From Flavipsychrobacter sp. (GTDB lineage Bacteria; Bacteroidota; Bacteroidia; Chitinophagales; Chitinophagaceae), in NCBI GenBank assembly GCA_021156265.1, contig JAJNBR010000079.1, positions 1 through 10,989 on the forward strand: a stretch of 10,989 bases of DNA, read 5' to 3'. The translations under genes were made by a program, and so were the position numbers. Under the pieces are notes generated by a model that ran no database searches, had not been told where the DNA came from, and worked only from the letters and a program-made list of their open reading frames with translations. Positions 1-4,876 of the stretch are shown in pieces. Numbering within the stretch: the first letter of the stretch is position 1; every line of letters begins with the position of its first letter.

Positions 1-192
1 GCCATGGCCAAGTACTACGCATCAGAAGTGGCAGTACAGAATTCAACCGAGGCAGTACAGATATACGGTGGCTACGGCTACACCAAAGACTTCCCTGTAG
101 AGAAATTCTACCGCGACAGCAAGCTGTGTACCATCGGCGAAGGAACATCAGAAATACAAAAACTGGTTATCTCCCGCGAGATACTGAAATAA
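1..192 (+). CDS. Acyl-CoA dehydrogenase, C-terminal fragment (5' end outside window)
   Basis: This is the last 63 codons of an acyl-CoA dehydrogenase, a flavin enzyme that makes the alpha-beta double bond in acyl-CoA thioesters during fatty-acid or branched-chain amino-acid breakdown in the cytoplasm. The frame is open to the left edge, so the ATG at 4 is internal. The fragment carries the family's C-terminal helical domain: QIYGGYGYTKDFPVEKFYRD, then the IGEGTSEIQ segment. The Glu of GEGT (codon 139-141) aligns with the catalytic base of the short- and medium-chain enzymes. The ending QKLVISREILK is also typical. The length class fits a protein of about 380 residues, most of it outside the window. 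Acyl specificity cannot be told from this part. It converges on LipA, and a shared hairpin begins 3 bases after its stop codon. Confidence 0.95.
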   Translation, partial: AMAKYYASEVAVQNSTEAVQIYGGYGYTKDFPVEKFYRDSKLCTIGEGTSEIQKLVISREILK

Positions 193-195
193 GTA

Positions 196-221
196 AAAAG
201 CCCCGCAACTGCGGGGCTTTT
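196..221. terminator. Bidirectional intrinsic terminator between converging genes
   Basis: A perfect 11-bp inverted repeat, AAAAGCCCCGC, loop AACT, GCGGGGCTTTT, has an A-run on the left and a T-run on the right. It can therefore terminate transcripts from either side. It begins 3 bases after the stop of the acyl-CoA dehydrogenase and ends 1 base before the stop of LipA (223-225). The core AAAGCCCCG/CGGGGCTTT recurs at 1319-1342 and 2624-2647. Confidence 0.9.
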
Positions 222-222
222 G

Positions 223-645
223 CTATTGGTCTCTTTCGAAGATCACGAGGTCGTTGTACTTGTTGCCATAGAGCACAAAGCGCGTAGGTTGGTATGATAA
301 CACGCGAAAGCTTTGCCAGGTGGTGCCACCAAATTCAAAATGCGTACGAATAGCCATACTGTCCAGTCGCTTGTTAACTATCCACTCCCAGCCAGTATCC
401 GTCCGTACGGTCCCTTTGTACCGTCCCACTACATCCAGCCGGGAGGTGGCCATGAAGTTGTACACGAAGTAGTCCGTGCTATCAGAAGGGAACAATACTT
501 CTGTATTTTCCAGCATTTGGTTATCATCCTTGTCGAAGCCACTTTGTACCAGCCGCCACAGTCCAACTACAGGCTCTATAGGCGCGGGGGCTTTGCTGCA
601 GGATGCCAATAGGACTATTAAGGCTGCAAACAGGAGTAGTTTCAT
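223..645 (-). CDS. LipA: lipocalin-like lipoprotein with EF-hand-like loop
   Basis: A 140-residue predicted lipoprotein. The N-terminus MKLLLFAALIVLLASC is a signal peptide with a lipobox (LASC), and Cys16 would be lipidated by Lgt and cleaved by LspA. A GLW motif at 28-30 starts the mature domain, resembling the first strand of Bacteroidota lipocalin-like (GxW) domains. Residues 38-49, DKDDNQMLENTE, fit an EF-hand loop pattern (D1, D3, N5, E9, E12). The rest alternates polar and aromatic residues, as expected of a beta barrel. It is a distant paralogue of LipC, LipD and LipE, with GxW and the loop at identical residue numbers. Ligand and function are unknown; the lipocalin call is inferred from motif and size. 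No Shine-Dalgarno sequence is seen before the ATG. It ends 1 base from a shared terminator. Confidence 0.85.
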   Translation of the reverse strand: MKLLLFAALIVLLASCSKAPAPIEPVVGLWRLVQSGFDKDDNQMLENTEVLFPSDSTDYFVYNFMATSRLDVVGRYKGTVRTDTGWEWIVNKRLDSMAIRTHFEFGGTTWQSFRVLSYQPTRFVLYGNKYNDLVIFERDQ

Positions 646-660
646 AGGTTCCGGTTTATG

Positions 661-668
661 TAAAGCTA
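661..668 (-). promoter_or_regulatory. Possible -7 element for LipA
   Basis: On the minus strand this reads TAGCTTTA, 7 of 8 to the Bacteroidota -7 consensus TAnnTTTG. It would place the transcript start near 658, giving a leader of about 13 bases. No convincing -33 TTTG is seen, so this is tentative. Confidence 0.4.
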
Positions 669-734
669 TATGGTCACTGGCAGAGTGAATCTATCGGCCG
701 CTAATTTGACATTAATATGAGATTTCTATTTGTT

Positions 735-742
735 TATCTTTA
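735..742 (+). promoter_or_regulatory. Possible -7 element for LipB
   Basis: TATCTTTA matches TAnnTTTG at 7 of 8 positions and ends only 4 bases before the ATG at 747. If used, the mRNA would be leaderless or nearly so. A TTTG at 705-708 is 26 bases upstream, longer than the usual -33/-7 spacing, so support is modest. The divergent LipA element has the same TAnCTTTA form. Confidence 0.4.
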
Positions 743-746
743 ATGC

Positions 747-1331
747 ATGAAAACGCCAGCTCAATACTTCGTTTTCGCCTTGTGCGTTCTTCTCTTCGCC
801 TGCGGCACACCGTCGCCGTTCCCGTTGTCTTTTCCTTCGTCTCAAAGTGCTGATGATCGTATTGTGGGCAACTGGAAAATGGTAGAGGATACCAACAAGA
901 ATAACTTCTACGAGATCACCCGGCGCGATACTGTTGACAAGTTCTATTATCATGTGCGCTTCTTCAACCGCGGCGGTACTAATCCCACTTATGAGGCCAA
1001 TATCTTCTTCACCGATTTCGATCCCTGGCTGAAGGACCAGGGCAAGATAAAGTTCATCAACGTACCCTATTGGATAGATGTGGAAGGCGAGGGTGACAAA
1101 ATGGGCTGGGATAATCCCGGATACTTTTTGGTAAGAATACTAGAGGCGGACAAGGACTTTACTAAGCTCACAACCGCAACGGTCAACCACCCCGCGCTGT
1201 CGAAATTCAACAGGGCCATCCAGCTGGAAAACTTTATGCGCACCCACATCAACGACCCGGCGATATACTCAGACACCGTACATTTCTATAAAGTAGATCA
1301 AACCACCGCACAGTTAAGAAAGCCCCGTTAG
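747..1331 (+). CDS. LipB: longer, divergent lipocalin-like lipoprotein
   Basis: A 194-residue predicted lipoprotein. The N-terminus ends in a lipobox (LFAC, Cys19), which requires the start at 747. A Ser/Pro-rich linker (20-35) precedes a GNW motif at 41-43, followed by DTNKNNFYEITR at 48-59. That segment resembles the EF-hand-like loop of its neighbours, but position 12 is Arg rather than Glu and the spacing from GxW is 7 rather than 10. The domain is about 60 residues longer than in the others, with an aromatic-rich middle (VPYWIDVEGEGD at about 112-123). I judge it a diverged member of the same family or a functional analogue. Function is unknown. It is divergent from LipA and convergent with LipC. 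Its last codons and stop lie inside a terminator hairpin. Confidence 0.85.
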   Translation: MKTPAQYFVFALCVLLFACGTPSPFPLSFPSSQSADDRIVGNWKMVEDTNKNNFYEITRRDTVDKFYYHVRFFNRGGTNPTYEANIFFTDFDPWLKDQGKIKFINVPYWIDVEGEGDKMGWDNPGYFLVRILEADKDFTKLTTATVNHPALSKFNRAIQLENFMRTHINDPAIYSDTVHFYKVDQTTAQLRKPR

Positions 1332-1342
1332 AGCGGGGCTTT
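1319..1342. terminator. Bidirectional terminator enclosing the LipB stop codon
   Basis: The 9-bp inverted repeat AAAGCCCCG (1319-1327) and CGGGGCTTT (1334-1342) has loop TTAGAG. The TAG stop of LipB (1329-1331) lies within the loop, so the left arm encodes the last LipB residues. The T-run suits LipB on the plus strand, and on the minus strand the hairpin lies 20 bases past the LipC stop, so it probably ends the LipE-LipD-LipC transcript too. Confidence 0.88.
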
Positions 1343-1362
1343 TGGTTTATGAGCTAAGTAAG

Positions 1363-1755
1363 TTATTGTTTCTTGAATTCAGACTGCGTCAGAAAACGAT
1401 CGACCTGGTATTCCAGTTTTAGATCGGTATTATTTAGTAAAAGCACTTTGCCGTTTGTCTCTTCTCCATCTATAATGGTTGTAAGTATCTTCCCGCCATC
1501 CCTCAGGTCCCAGCGCAGATTGTAAACTTGTGCTCCTTCTCTTGCTTCCAGGTCACCATTCTTTTTAAAAGTATACATCACGTTTTGATTTGCTGCAGGG
1601 TAAAGCCATTCGTTGGCGTCAATACTGTGGTTGCCATTAGTGTCCATCGCCATGCCGATCGCTCTCCAGACGCCTATGATCATCTTATCTTCGGCCTTTC
1701 TGCAGGCAGCAAAAAGGCATACCAGGGCTGCGGCGCAAAGGAGTGAGCTCTTCAT
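1363..1755 (-). CDS. LipC: lipocalin-like lipoprotein with EF-hand-like loop (third gene of operon)
   Basis: A 130-residue predicted lipoprotein with lipobox LFAAC at 14-18 (Cys18), then RKAEDK and GVW at 28-30. Residues 38-49, DTNGNHSIDANE, fit the EF-hand loop well: D1, N3, N5, S7, hydrophobic I8, D9, E12. Further on, MYTFKKNGDLEAR and LLLNNTDLKLEY repeat a pattern also seen in LipD (LTYTFKNNGDLDV, TLTNTDLTWE), typical of small lipocalin-like barrels. The C-terminus EFKKQ is identical to that of LipD, and 16 bases over the stop region are identical (1362-1377 and 1772-1787), indicating tandem duplication. The gap to LipD is 17 bp, so they are probably co-transcribed. The upstream sequence is A-rich, without a Shine-Dalgarno. 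The biological role is unknown. Confidence 0.9.
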   Translation of the reverse strand: MKSSLLCAAALVCLFAACRKAEDKMIIGVWRAIGMAMDTNGNHSIDANEWLYPAANQNVMYTFKKNGDLEAREGAQVYNLRWDLRDGGKILTTIIDGEETNGKVLLLNNTDLKLEYQVDRFLTQSEFKKQ

Positions 1756-1772
1756 AGGAATAGGATGTATTG

Positions 1773-2159
1773 TTATTGTTTCTTGAACTCCACCCGCGCC
1801 AGGAAATCAACATCTGTTTCCCAGGTAAGGTCGGTATTGGTGAGCGTCAGTATTTTGGCTACCACCTGTTGCTTGTCCAGTGTCATTGTAAGTGTGTTGC
1901 CGCCTTTAAGTGTCCAGGTCATTGGGTAAGTTATCTTACCGTCGTTAACGTCCAGGTCACCGTTGTTTTTGAATGTATAGGTCAGGGGTTCGCTCGCTGA
2001 GGGAACTATCTTTTCATTCGCTTCCAGTTGGCCGTTATCGTTGGTGTCGTAGCTTACAGCTACAGCCTTCCAGGTACCCACAAGCATTTTCCTTTCAGCC
2101 TTCTGGCAGGCGGTGAAAAGACATAGTATCGCCGTGGCGCAAAGGAGTAATCTTGTCAT
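1773..2159 (-). CDS. LipD: lipocalin-like lipoprotein with EF-hand-like loop (second gene of operon)
   Basis: A 128-residue predicted lipoprotein with lipobox LFTAC (Cys18), then QKAERK and GTW at 28-30. Residues 38-49, DTNDNGQLEANE, give the best EF-hand loop of the set: D1, N3, N5, Gly at 6, hydrophobic Leu at 8, E9 and E12. The barrel motifs LTYTFKNNGDLDV and LTNTDLTWE match LipC, and both proteins end in EFKKQ, so it is the closest paralogue of LipC. It lies 18 bp downstream of LipE and 17 bp upstream of LipC in the same direction, implying one operon. A role in calcium-dependent folding or ligand binding at the envelope is only inference from the loop. No known named family member is recognised. 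Confidence 0.9.
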   Translation of the reverse strand: MTRLLLCATAILCLFTACQKAERKMLVGTWKAVAVSYDTNDNGQLEANEKIVPSASEPLTYTFKNNGDLDVNDGKITYPMTWTLKGGNTLTMTLDKQQVVAKILTLTNTDLTWETDVDFLARVEFKKQ

Positions 2160-2177
2160 TGAATTTCGTTGTATGTG

Positions 2178-2579
2178 TTATTGTTTGGTCAGAGTCTGCC
2201 AGAAGAGCATACCGCCATTGCCTTTCATTTCCAGCAACAGCGTATTGTCTTCCTGTGTTACGATCTTGTATTTTGTCACGAGGCCGTGGAGCGTTGTTAC
2301 CAATTCTTTGCCTTCGTTCTGCAGTTTCCAGGTACCATTTTCCATTACGTCTCCCCAAAGCACCTGCAATTCATCGTCGTTTTTGAACGTATACACGGTA
2401 TTGTACATGCCACCTGTCGTCGACTTATGAACTTCAGTGGCGTCCATCAGTTTGTTGCCATTGTTATCGTCGGCCCATTCAGTTTGCAGCCAGTCGCCTA
2501 TCAGTTTTTTCTCTTCAGACTTTTTGCAGGAGGCCAGCAGGCAGATCGCCAGTGCGGGGTAAAGGATGAATTTGGCCAT
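2178..2579 (-). CDS. LipE: lipocalin-like lipoprotein with EF-hand-like loop (first gene of operon)
   Basis: A 133-residue predicted lipoprotein with lipobox LLASC (Cys18), then the charged KKSEEKK and GDW at 28-30. Residues 38-49, DNNGNKLMDATE, fit the EF-hand loop spacing (D1, N3, N5, D9, E12), although position 6 is Lys instead of Gly. VYTFKNDDELQV and TLLLEMKGNGG correspond to the barrel motifs of LipC and LipD. It is the promoter-proximal gene of a three-gene minus-strand operon ending at the 1319-1342 hairpin. On the minus strand the bases upstream (2594-2640) include TTTG and TACCTTAG, but no clear -33/-7 pair. It is separated from the transketolase gene by a terminator, so it should be an independent transcription unit. 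Function is unknown. Confidence 0.88.
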   Translation of the reverse strand: MAKFILYPALAICLLASCKKSEEKKLIGDWLQTEWADDNNGNKLMDATEVHKSTTGGMYNTVYTFKNDDELQVLWGDVMENGTWKLQNEGKELVTTLHGLVTKYKIVTQEDNTLLLEMKGNGGMLFWQTLTKQ

Positions 2580-2623
2580 GGGGTTGATTTATAGGTACTA
2601 AGGTACCAAATGCCGGCAAATAA

Positions 2624-2647
2624 AAAGCCCCGCACTAGCGGGGCTTT
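2624..2647 (-). terminator. Terminator downstream of the transketolase gene
   Basis: A perfect 10-bp inverted repeat, AAAGCCCCGC, loop ACTA, GCGGGGCTTT, lies 19 bases past the transketolase stop. On the minus strand it is followed by a run of T, as expected of an intrinsic terminator. It shares its stem with the hairpins at 196-221 and 1319-1342, and it insulates the LipE operon from the gene upstream. Confidence 0.9.
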
Positions 2648-2666
2648 CAAATATAACTAATGTAGA

Positions 2667-3509
2667 TTAATAATCTCCCAAAGTAGCGGGCAACTGTGTT
2701 TCTGCCAGTGCCAGCTGCGCATCGCTTGGTGCGATACCGTGCCACTCGTGCGTGCCTTCCATAAAGTCTACGCCTTTGCCCATTACGGTGTGCATCAGTA
2801 TGCAGACTGGTTTGCCCTGGCCTGCGCGGCTTTTCGCGTCAGCTAGCTTGCTCACCACTTCTTCCATATTGTTGCCGTCCATTTCCATCACATCCCAGCC
2901 AAACGATTCAAACTTATCGCGCAGGGAACCGAGGCTCATTACGAGTTTGGTTGGACCGTCTATCTGCTGGCCGTTCACATCAATGGTAGCGATCATGTTG
3001 TCCATCTTGTGATGGGCGGCAAACATGATAGCTTCCCAGTTCTGGCCTTCCTGCAGTTCACCATCGCCGTGTAGCGAGTACACCAGCGTGTTGTCTTTAT
3101 TCATTTTCTTGGCAGTAGCTGCACCTGCAGCCACGCTCATGCCCTGTCCCAGTGAGCCGCTGGCAATACGCACACCCGGCAAACCCTCGTGGGTAGTGGG
3201 GTGGCCCTGCAGCCTGCTATCCAGCTTGCGGAAGGTAGCCAGCTCCTGTACAGGGAAGTATCCTGAACGGGCCAGCACACTGTAAAACACCGGAGATATA
3301 TGGCCGTTTGACAGGAAGAACAGGTCTTCGCCCGTGCCATCCATGTTAAACTGCTGTGGATTGTGTTTCATGGCGTGGAAGTACAGTGCCACCAGGAAGT
3401 CGGTGCAGCCCAAAGAACCACCGGGGTGGCCGCTCTGGCAGCTGTGTACCATTCTTACTATATCCCTGCGCACCTGCGCTGCCACTTGTTTCAGATCATG
3501 AATTTCCAT
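2667..3509 (-). CDS. Transketolase, N-terminal subunit (ThDP-binding half)
   Basis: This 280-residue protein is the first half of a split transketolase, a pentose-phosphate pathway enzyme that moves two-carbon ketol units between sugar phosphates. Visible are SGHPGGSLG (26-34), SNGH (67-70), GHP (102-104), SGSLGQGMSVAAG (117-129) and the thiamine-diphosphate motif: GDGELQEGQNWE (148-159) followed about 20 residues later by DVNGQQIDG. Asp149 and Asn179 should hold the metal, and His28, His70 and His103 match conserved active-site histidines. The pyrimidine-binding and C-terminal domains are absent, as in the two-gene form common in Bacteroidota and archaea, so a separate C-terminal subunit is needed. 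None lies next to it here. A TTG start at 3533 would extend the protein by 8 residues but falls within the -7 element, so ATG at 3509 is chosen. Confidence 0.95.
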   Translation of the reverse strand: MEIHDLKQVAAQVRRDIVRMVHSCQSGHPGGSLGCTDFLVALYFHAMKHNPQQFNMDGTGEDLFFLSNGHISPVFYSVLARSGYFPVQELATFRKLDSRLQGHPTTHEGLPGVRIASGSLGQGMSVAAGAATAKKMNKDNTLVYSLHGDGELQEGQNWEAIMFAAHHKMDNMIATIDVNGQQIDGPTKLVMSLGSLRDKFESFGWDVMEMDGNNMEEVVSKLADAKSRAGQGKPVCILMHTVMGKGVDFMEGTHEWHGIAPSDAQLALAETQLPATLGDY

Positions 3510-3530
3510 TCTGTGTTCGAAATTGTGCCG

Positions 3531-3538
3531 CAAAACTA
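3531..3538 (-). promoter_or_regulatory. -7 promoter element for the transketolase gene
   Basis: On the minus strand this reads TAGTTTTG, a full match to TAnnTTTG. Transcription would start near 3528, leaving a leader of about 19 bases before ATG 3509. It lies in the 34-bp gap after the acyltransferase gene, so transketolase can be transcribed independently of the gene upstream. The -33 element is unclear. Confidence 0.65.
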
Positions 3539-3543
3539 AGGTT

Positions 3544-4743
3544 TTACCCGCGATATTTCAGAGAAAAAGTTGGCCGCGAAGCAGGCTCAGGAGTTGTGCC
3601 GTACCACCGAGGTGGAAGGACTTCTGTTTCCTCGGCAGTTTCCGTGCGCAACACCTGCCAGGGCCAGAAGGCATTGGCTGTCTGCAGACCCTTGGCATAG
3701 CGGCGCTCTACAAAATGGAACAGCAGCATAGCCACAAACAGGCAGGCAGGGAATGCCAGCCCGCGCGTCAAAGCACCGTACACCAGGTTGCGGCCGGGAG
3801 TAATATTGGATACTATAAAGTTGAGCAGGTATAATACCGAGAAGTGTGTAAGGAAAAGCGAATACGACCGCTCGCCCAGCCATATGAACAGCGGCCTTTC
3901 AAACAGCCGTTTCAACCTGCCGTCGTGAAACAGGAAGATGATAAAGCCCGCATAACATAGTCCGTAGCCCGGGTGTACAAAAGGCAAATAGAAATAAGAC
4001 GCCAGCAAAAGCGCACAGCCTGCTACAATGAAAGCAGTAGCCTGGTTCTTATCGCTGTCGTAGCCGGCTATATAGACACCCAAGGCGAAGCACACCGGGT
4101 AATCGATGAACTTGAACAGCGTCAGGATGACTTCGTTATAGGAATAAATTGATGAGCCCGTAGAGGTAAGATACACCTGTAGCACAGTTGCGCTTGTCAG
4201 CAGCGTGACTGTCCACGCCCACGCTGTGCGCCGTTTGAACTGTGTTTTCGCCAGCAGCAAGACAATGGCCGGCGCCAGCGCGTAAAAGAGCACTTCCAGC
4301 TGCAGGCTCCACCAGGCAAGGTTGTAATAATGGTTGTCGAAATTGAAGATGGCTGCTTCGTCGAAGATCTCCTTTGCCGAGAACTCGAACAGCATAGATT
4401 TTGAATACCAGGTTGGGAAACTCATCATCAGCCAGATAACCCCTGCACCAAAGAGCAATGCACCCCAGTAAGTAGGATAGATGCGCTTGAACCTGCGGAA
4501 ATAGAAATCGCGCAAGTCAATTTTCCTGCCTGACCGCAGGTAGGGTCGCAGCAGCACCACGCCGCTTAGTACAAAGAACATCTCAACGCCCGACTGTGTG
4601 AAGTTGCTGATAAAGAAGGCCAGTGGTTTCAGTCCCATTTTTTCGAGCACGCTCACAATATTCGCCGTAAAGCAGTGATGCACAACGATCATCAGCGCCG
4701 CGATGCCGCGGAGCCCATCCAGGAAATGGAATCTTTGTTTCAT
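3544..4743 (-). CDS. Acyltransferase-3 family integral membrane protein
   Basis: This 399-residue multi-pass membrane protein is of the acyltransferase-3 (OafA-like) family, whose members transfer acetyl or other acyl groups onto sugars, lipopolysaccharide, peptidoglycan or secreted glycans at the inner membrane. The opening FLDGLRGIAALMIVVHH (7-23) is the family signature, and His22/His23 include the likely catalytic histidine. FFVLSGVVLLRPYL (56-69), the basic RRFKRIYP (83-90) and WWSLQLEVLFY (144-154) are the other family landmarks. About ten hydrophobic segments follow. The tail (about 360-399) is polar and probably cytoplasmic, with no SGNH domain. The substrate cannot be deduced. A GT-C type membrane protein is encoded divergently, which would fit glycan decoration, but that link is inference. 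No terminator separates it from transketolase. Confidence 0.92.
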   Translation of the reverse strand: MKQRFHFLDGLRGIAALMIVVHHCFTANIVSVLEKMGLKPLAFFISNFTQSGVEMFFVLSGVVLLRPYLRSGRKIDLRDFYFRRFKRIYPTYWGALLFGAGVIWLMMSFPTWYSKSMLFEFSAKEIFDEAAIFNFDNHYYNLAWWSLQLEVLFYALAPAIVLLLAKTQFKRRTAWAWTVTLLTSATVLQVYLTSTGSSIYSYNEVILTLFKFIDYPVCFALGVYIAGYDSDKNQATAFIVAGCALLLASYFYLPFVHPGYGLCYAGFIIFLFHDGRLKRLFERPLFIWLGERSYSLFLTHFSVLYLLNFIVSNITPGRNLVYGALTRGLAFPACLFVAMLLFHFVERRYAKGLQTANAFWPWQVLRTETAEETEVLPPRWYGTTPEPASRPTFSLKYRG

Positions 4744-4764
4744 TCAAAAAATTGGCGCGGAAAA

Positions 4765-4796
4765 TAAATATATAGCGCAGTATCAACGATCCACAA
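4765..4796 (-). promoter_or_regulatory. Probable promoter of the acyltransferase gene
   Basis: On the minus strand, TTG (4796-4794), a 21-base spacer and TATATTTA (4772-4765) approximate the Bacteroidota -33/-7 arrangement, with one mismatch to TAnnTTTG. The transcript would start near 4762, about 19 bases before the ATG. There is no Shine-Dalgarno; the leader is A/T-rich near the start. Confidence 0.5.
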
Positions 4797-4809
4797 CGTT
4801 TCTACACCG

Positions 4810-4826
4810 TTAACCCTTTATTAACC
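4810..4826. repeat. TTAACC direct repeat, 11-bp period, in divergent promoter region
   Basis: TTAACC occurs at 4810-4815 and 4821-4826, one helical turn apart, with a further AACC at 4827-4830. The pair sits upstream of the promoter of the 4877 gene and about 40 bp upstream of the -7 element of the acyltransferase gene. That is a plausible position for a regulator binding site, but this is unproven. Confidence 0.3.
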
Positions 4827-4833
4827 AACCGAA

Positions 4834-4868
4834 TTTACTACCTAGTAAGCACGCGAGAAGTATATTTG
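4834..4868 (+). promoter_or_regulatory. Promoter of the GT-C-like membrane protein gene
   Basis: TATATTTG (4861-4868) is a full match to TAnnTTTG. A TTTAC at 4834-4838 is 22 bases upstream and may serve as a weak -33 element. Transcription from it would start near 4871, only about 6 bases before the ATG at 4877, so the mRNA would be almost leaderless. Confidence 0.65.
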
Positions 4869-4876
4869 TTATTCGC

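Larger units (their letters stand above)
1363..2159 (-). repeat. Tandem gene duplication (LipC/LipD)
   Basis: Two adjacent genes share exact DNA blocks in the same order: 16 bp at the 3' ends (1362-1377 and 1772-1787) and 13 bp in the signal-peptide region, ggcgcaaaggagt (1732-1744 and 2136-2148). The offsets of 410 and 404 bp show a duplication unit of about 0.4 kb with small later indels. LipE shares only 9 bp at its stop (2178-2186), so it is an older copy. Confidence 0.75.

Noticed and set aside
2153..2594. Overlapping plus-strand frames opposite LipE
   Set aside because: The minus strand encodes a lipobox protein paralogous to its neighbours, and the plus frames have no homologous counterpart over LipC or LipD.
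2594..2607. Inverted repeat GGTAC-TAAG-GTACC upstream of LipE as an operator
   Set aside because: A 5-bp arm is too short to stand out by itself, and the LipE promoter is not clear enough to relate it to.
3510..3533. TTG start adding eight residues to transketolase
   Set aside because: The TTG is part of a consensus TAGTTTTG -7 element, and the family normally begins near the ATG at 3509.
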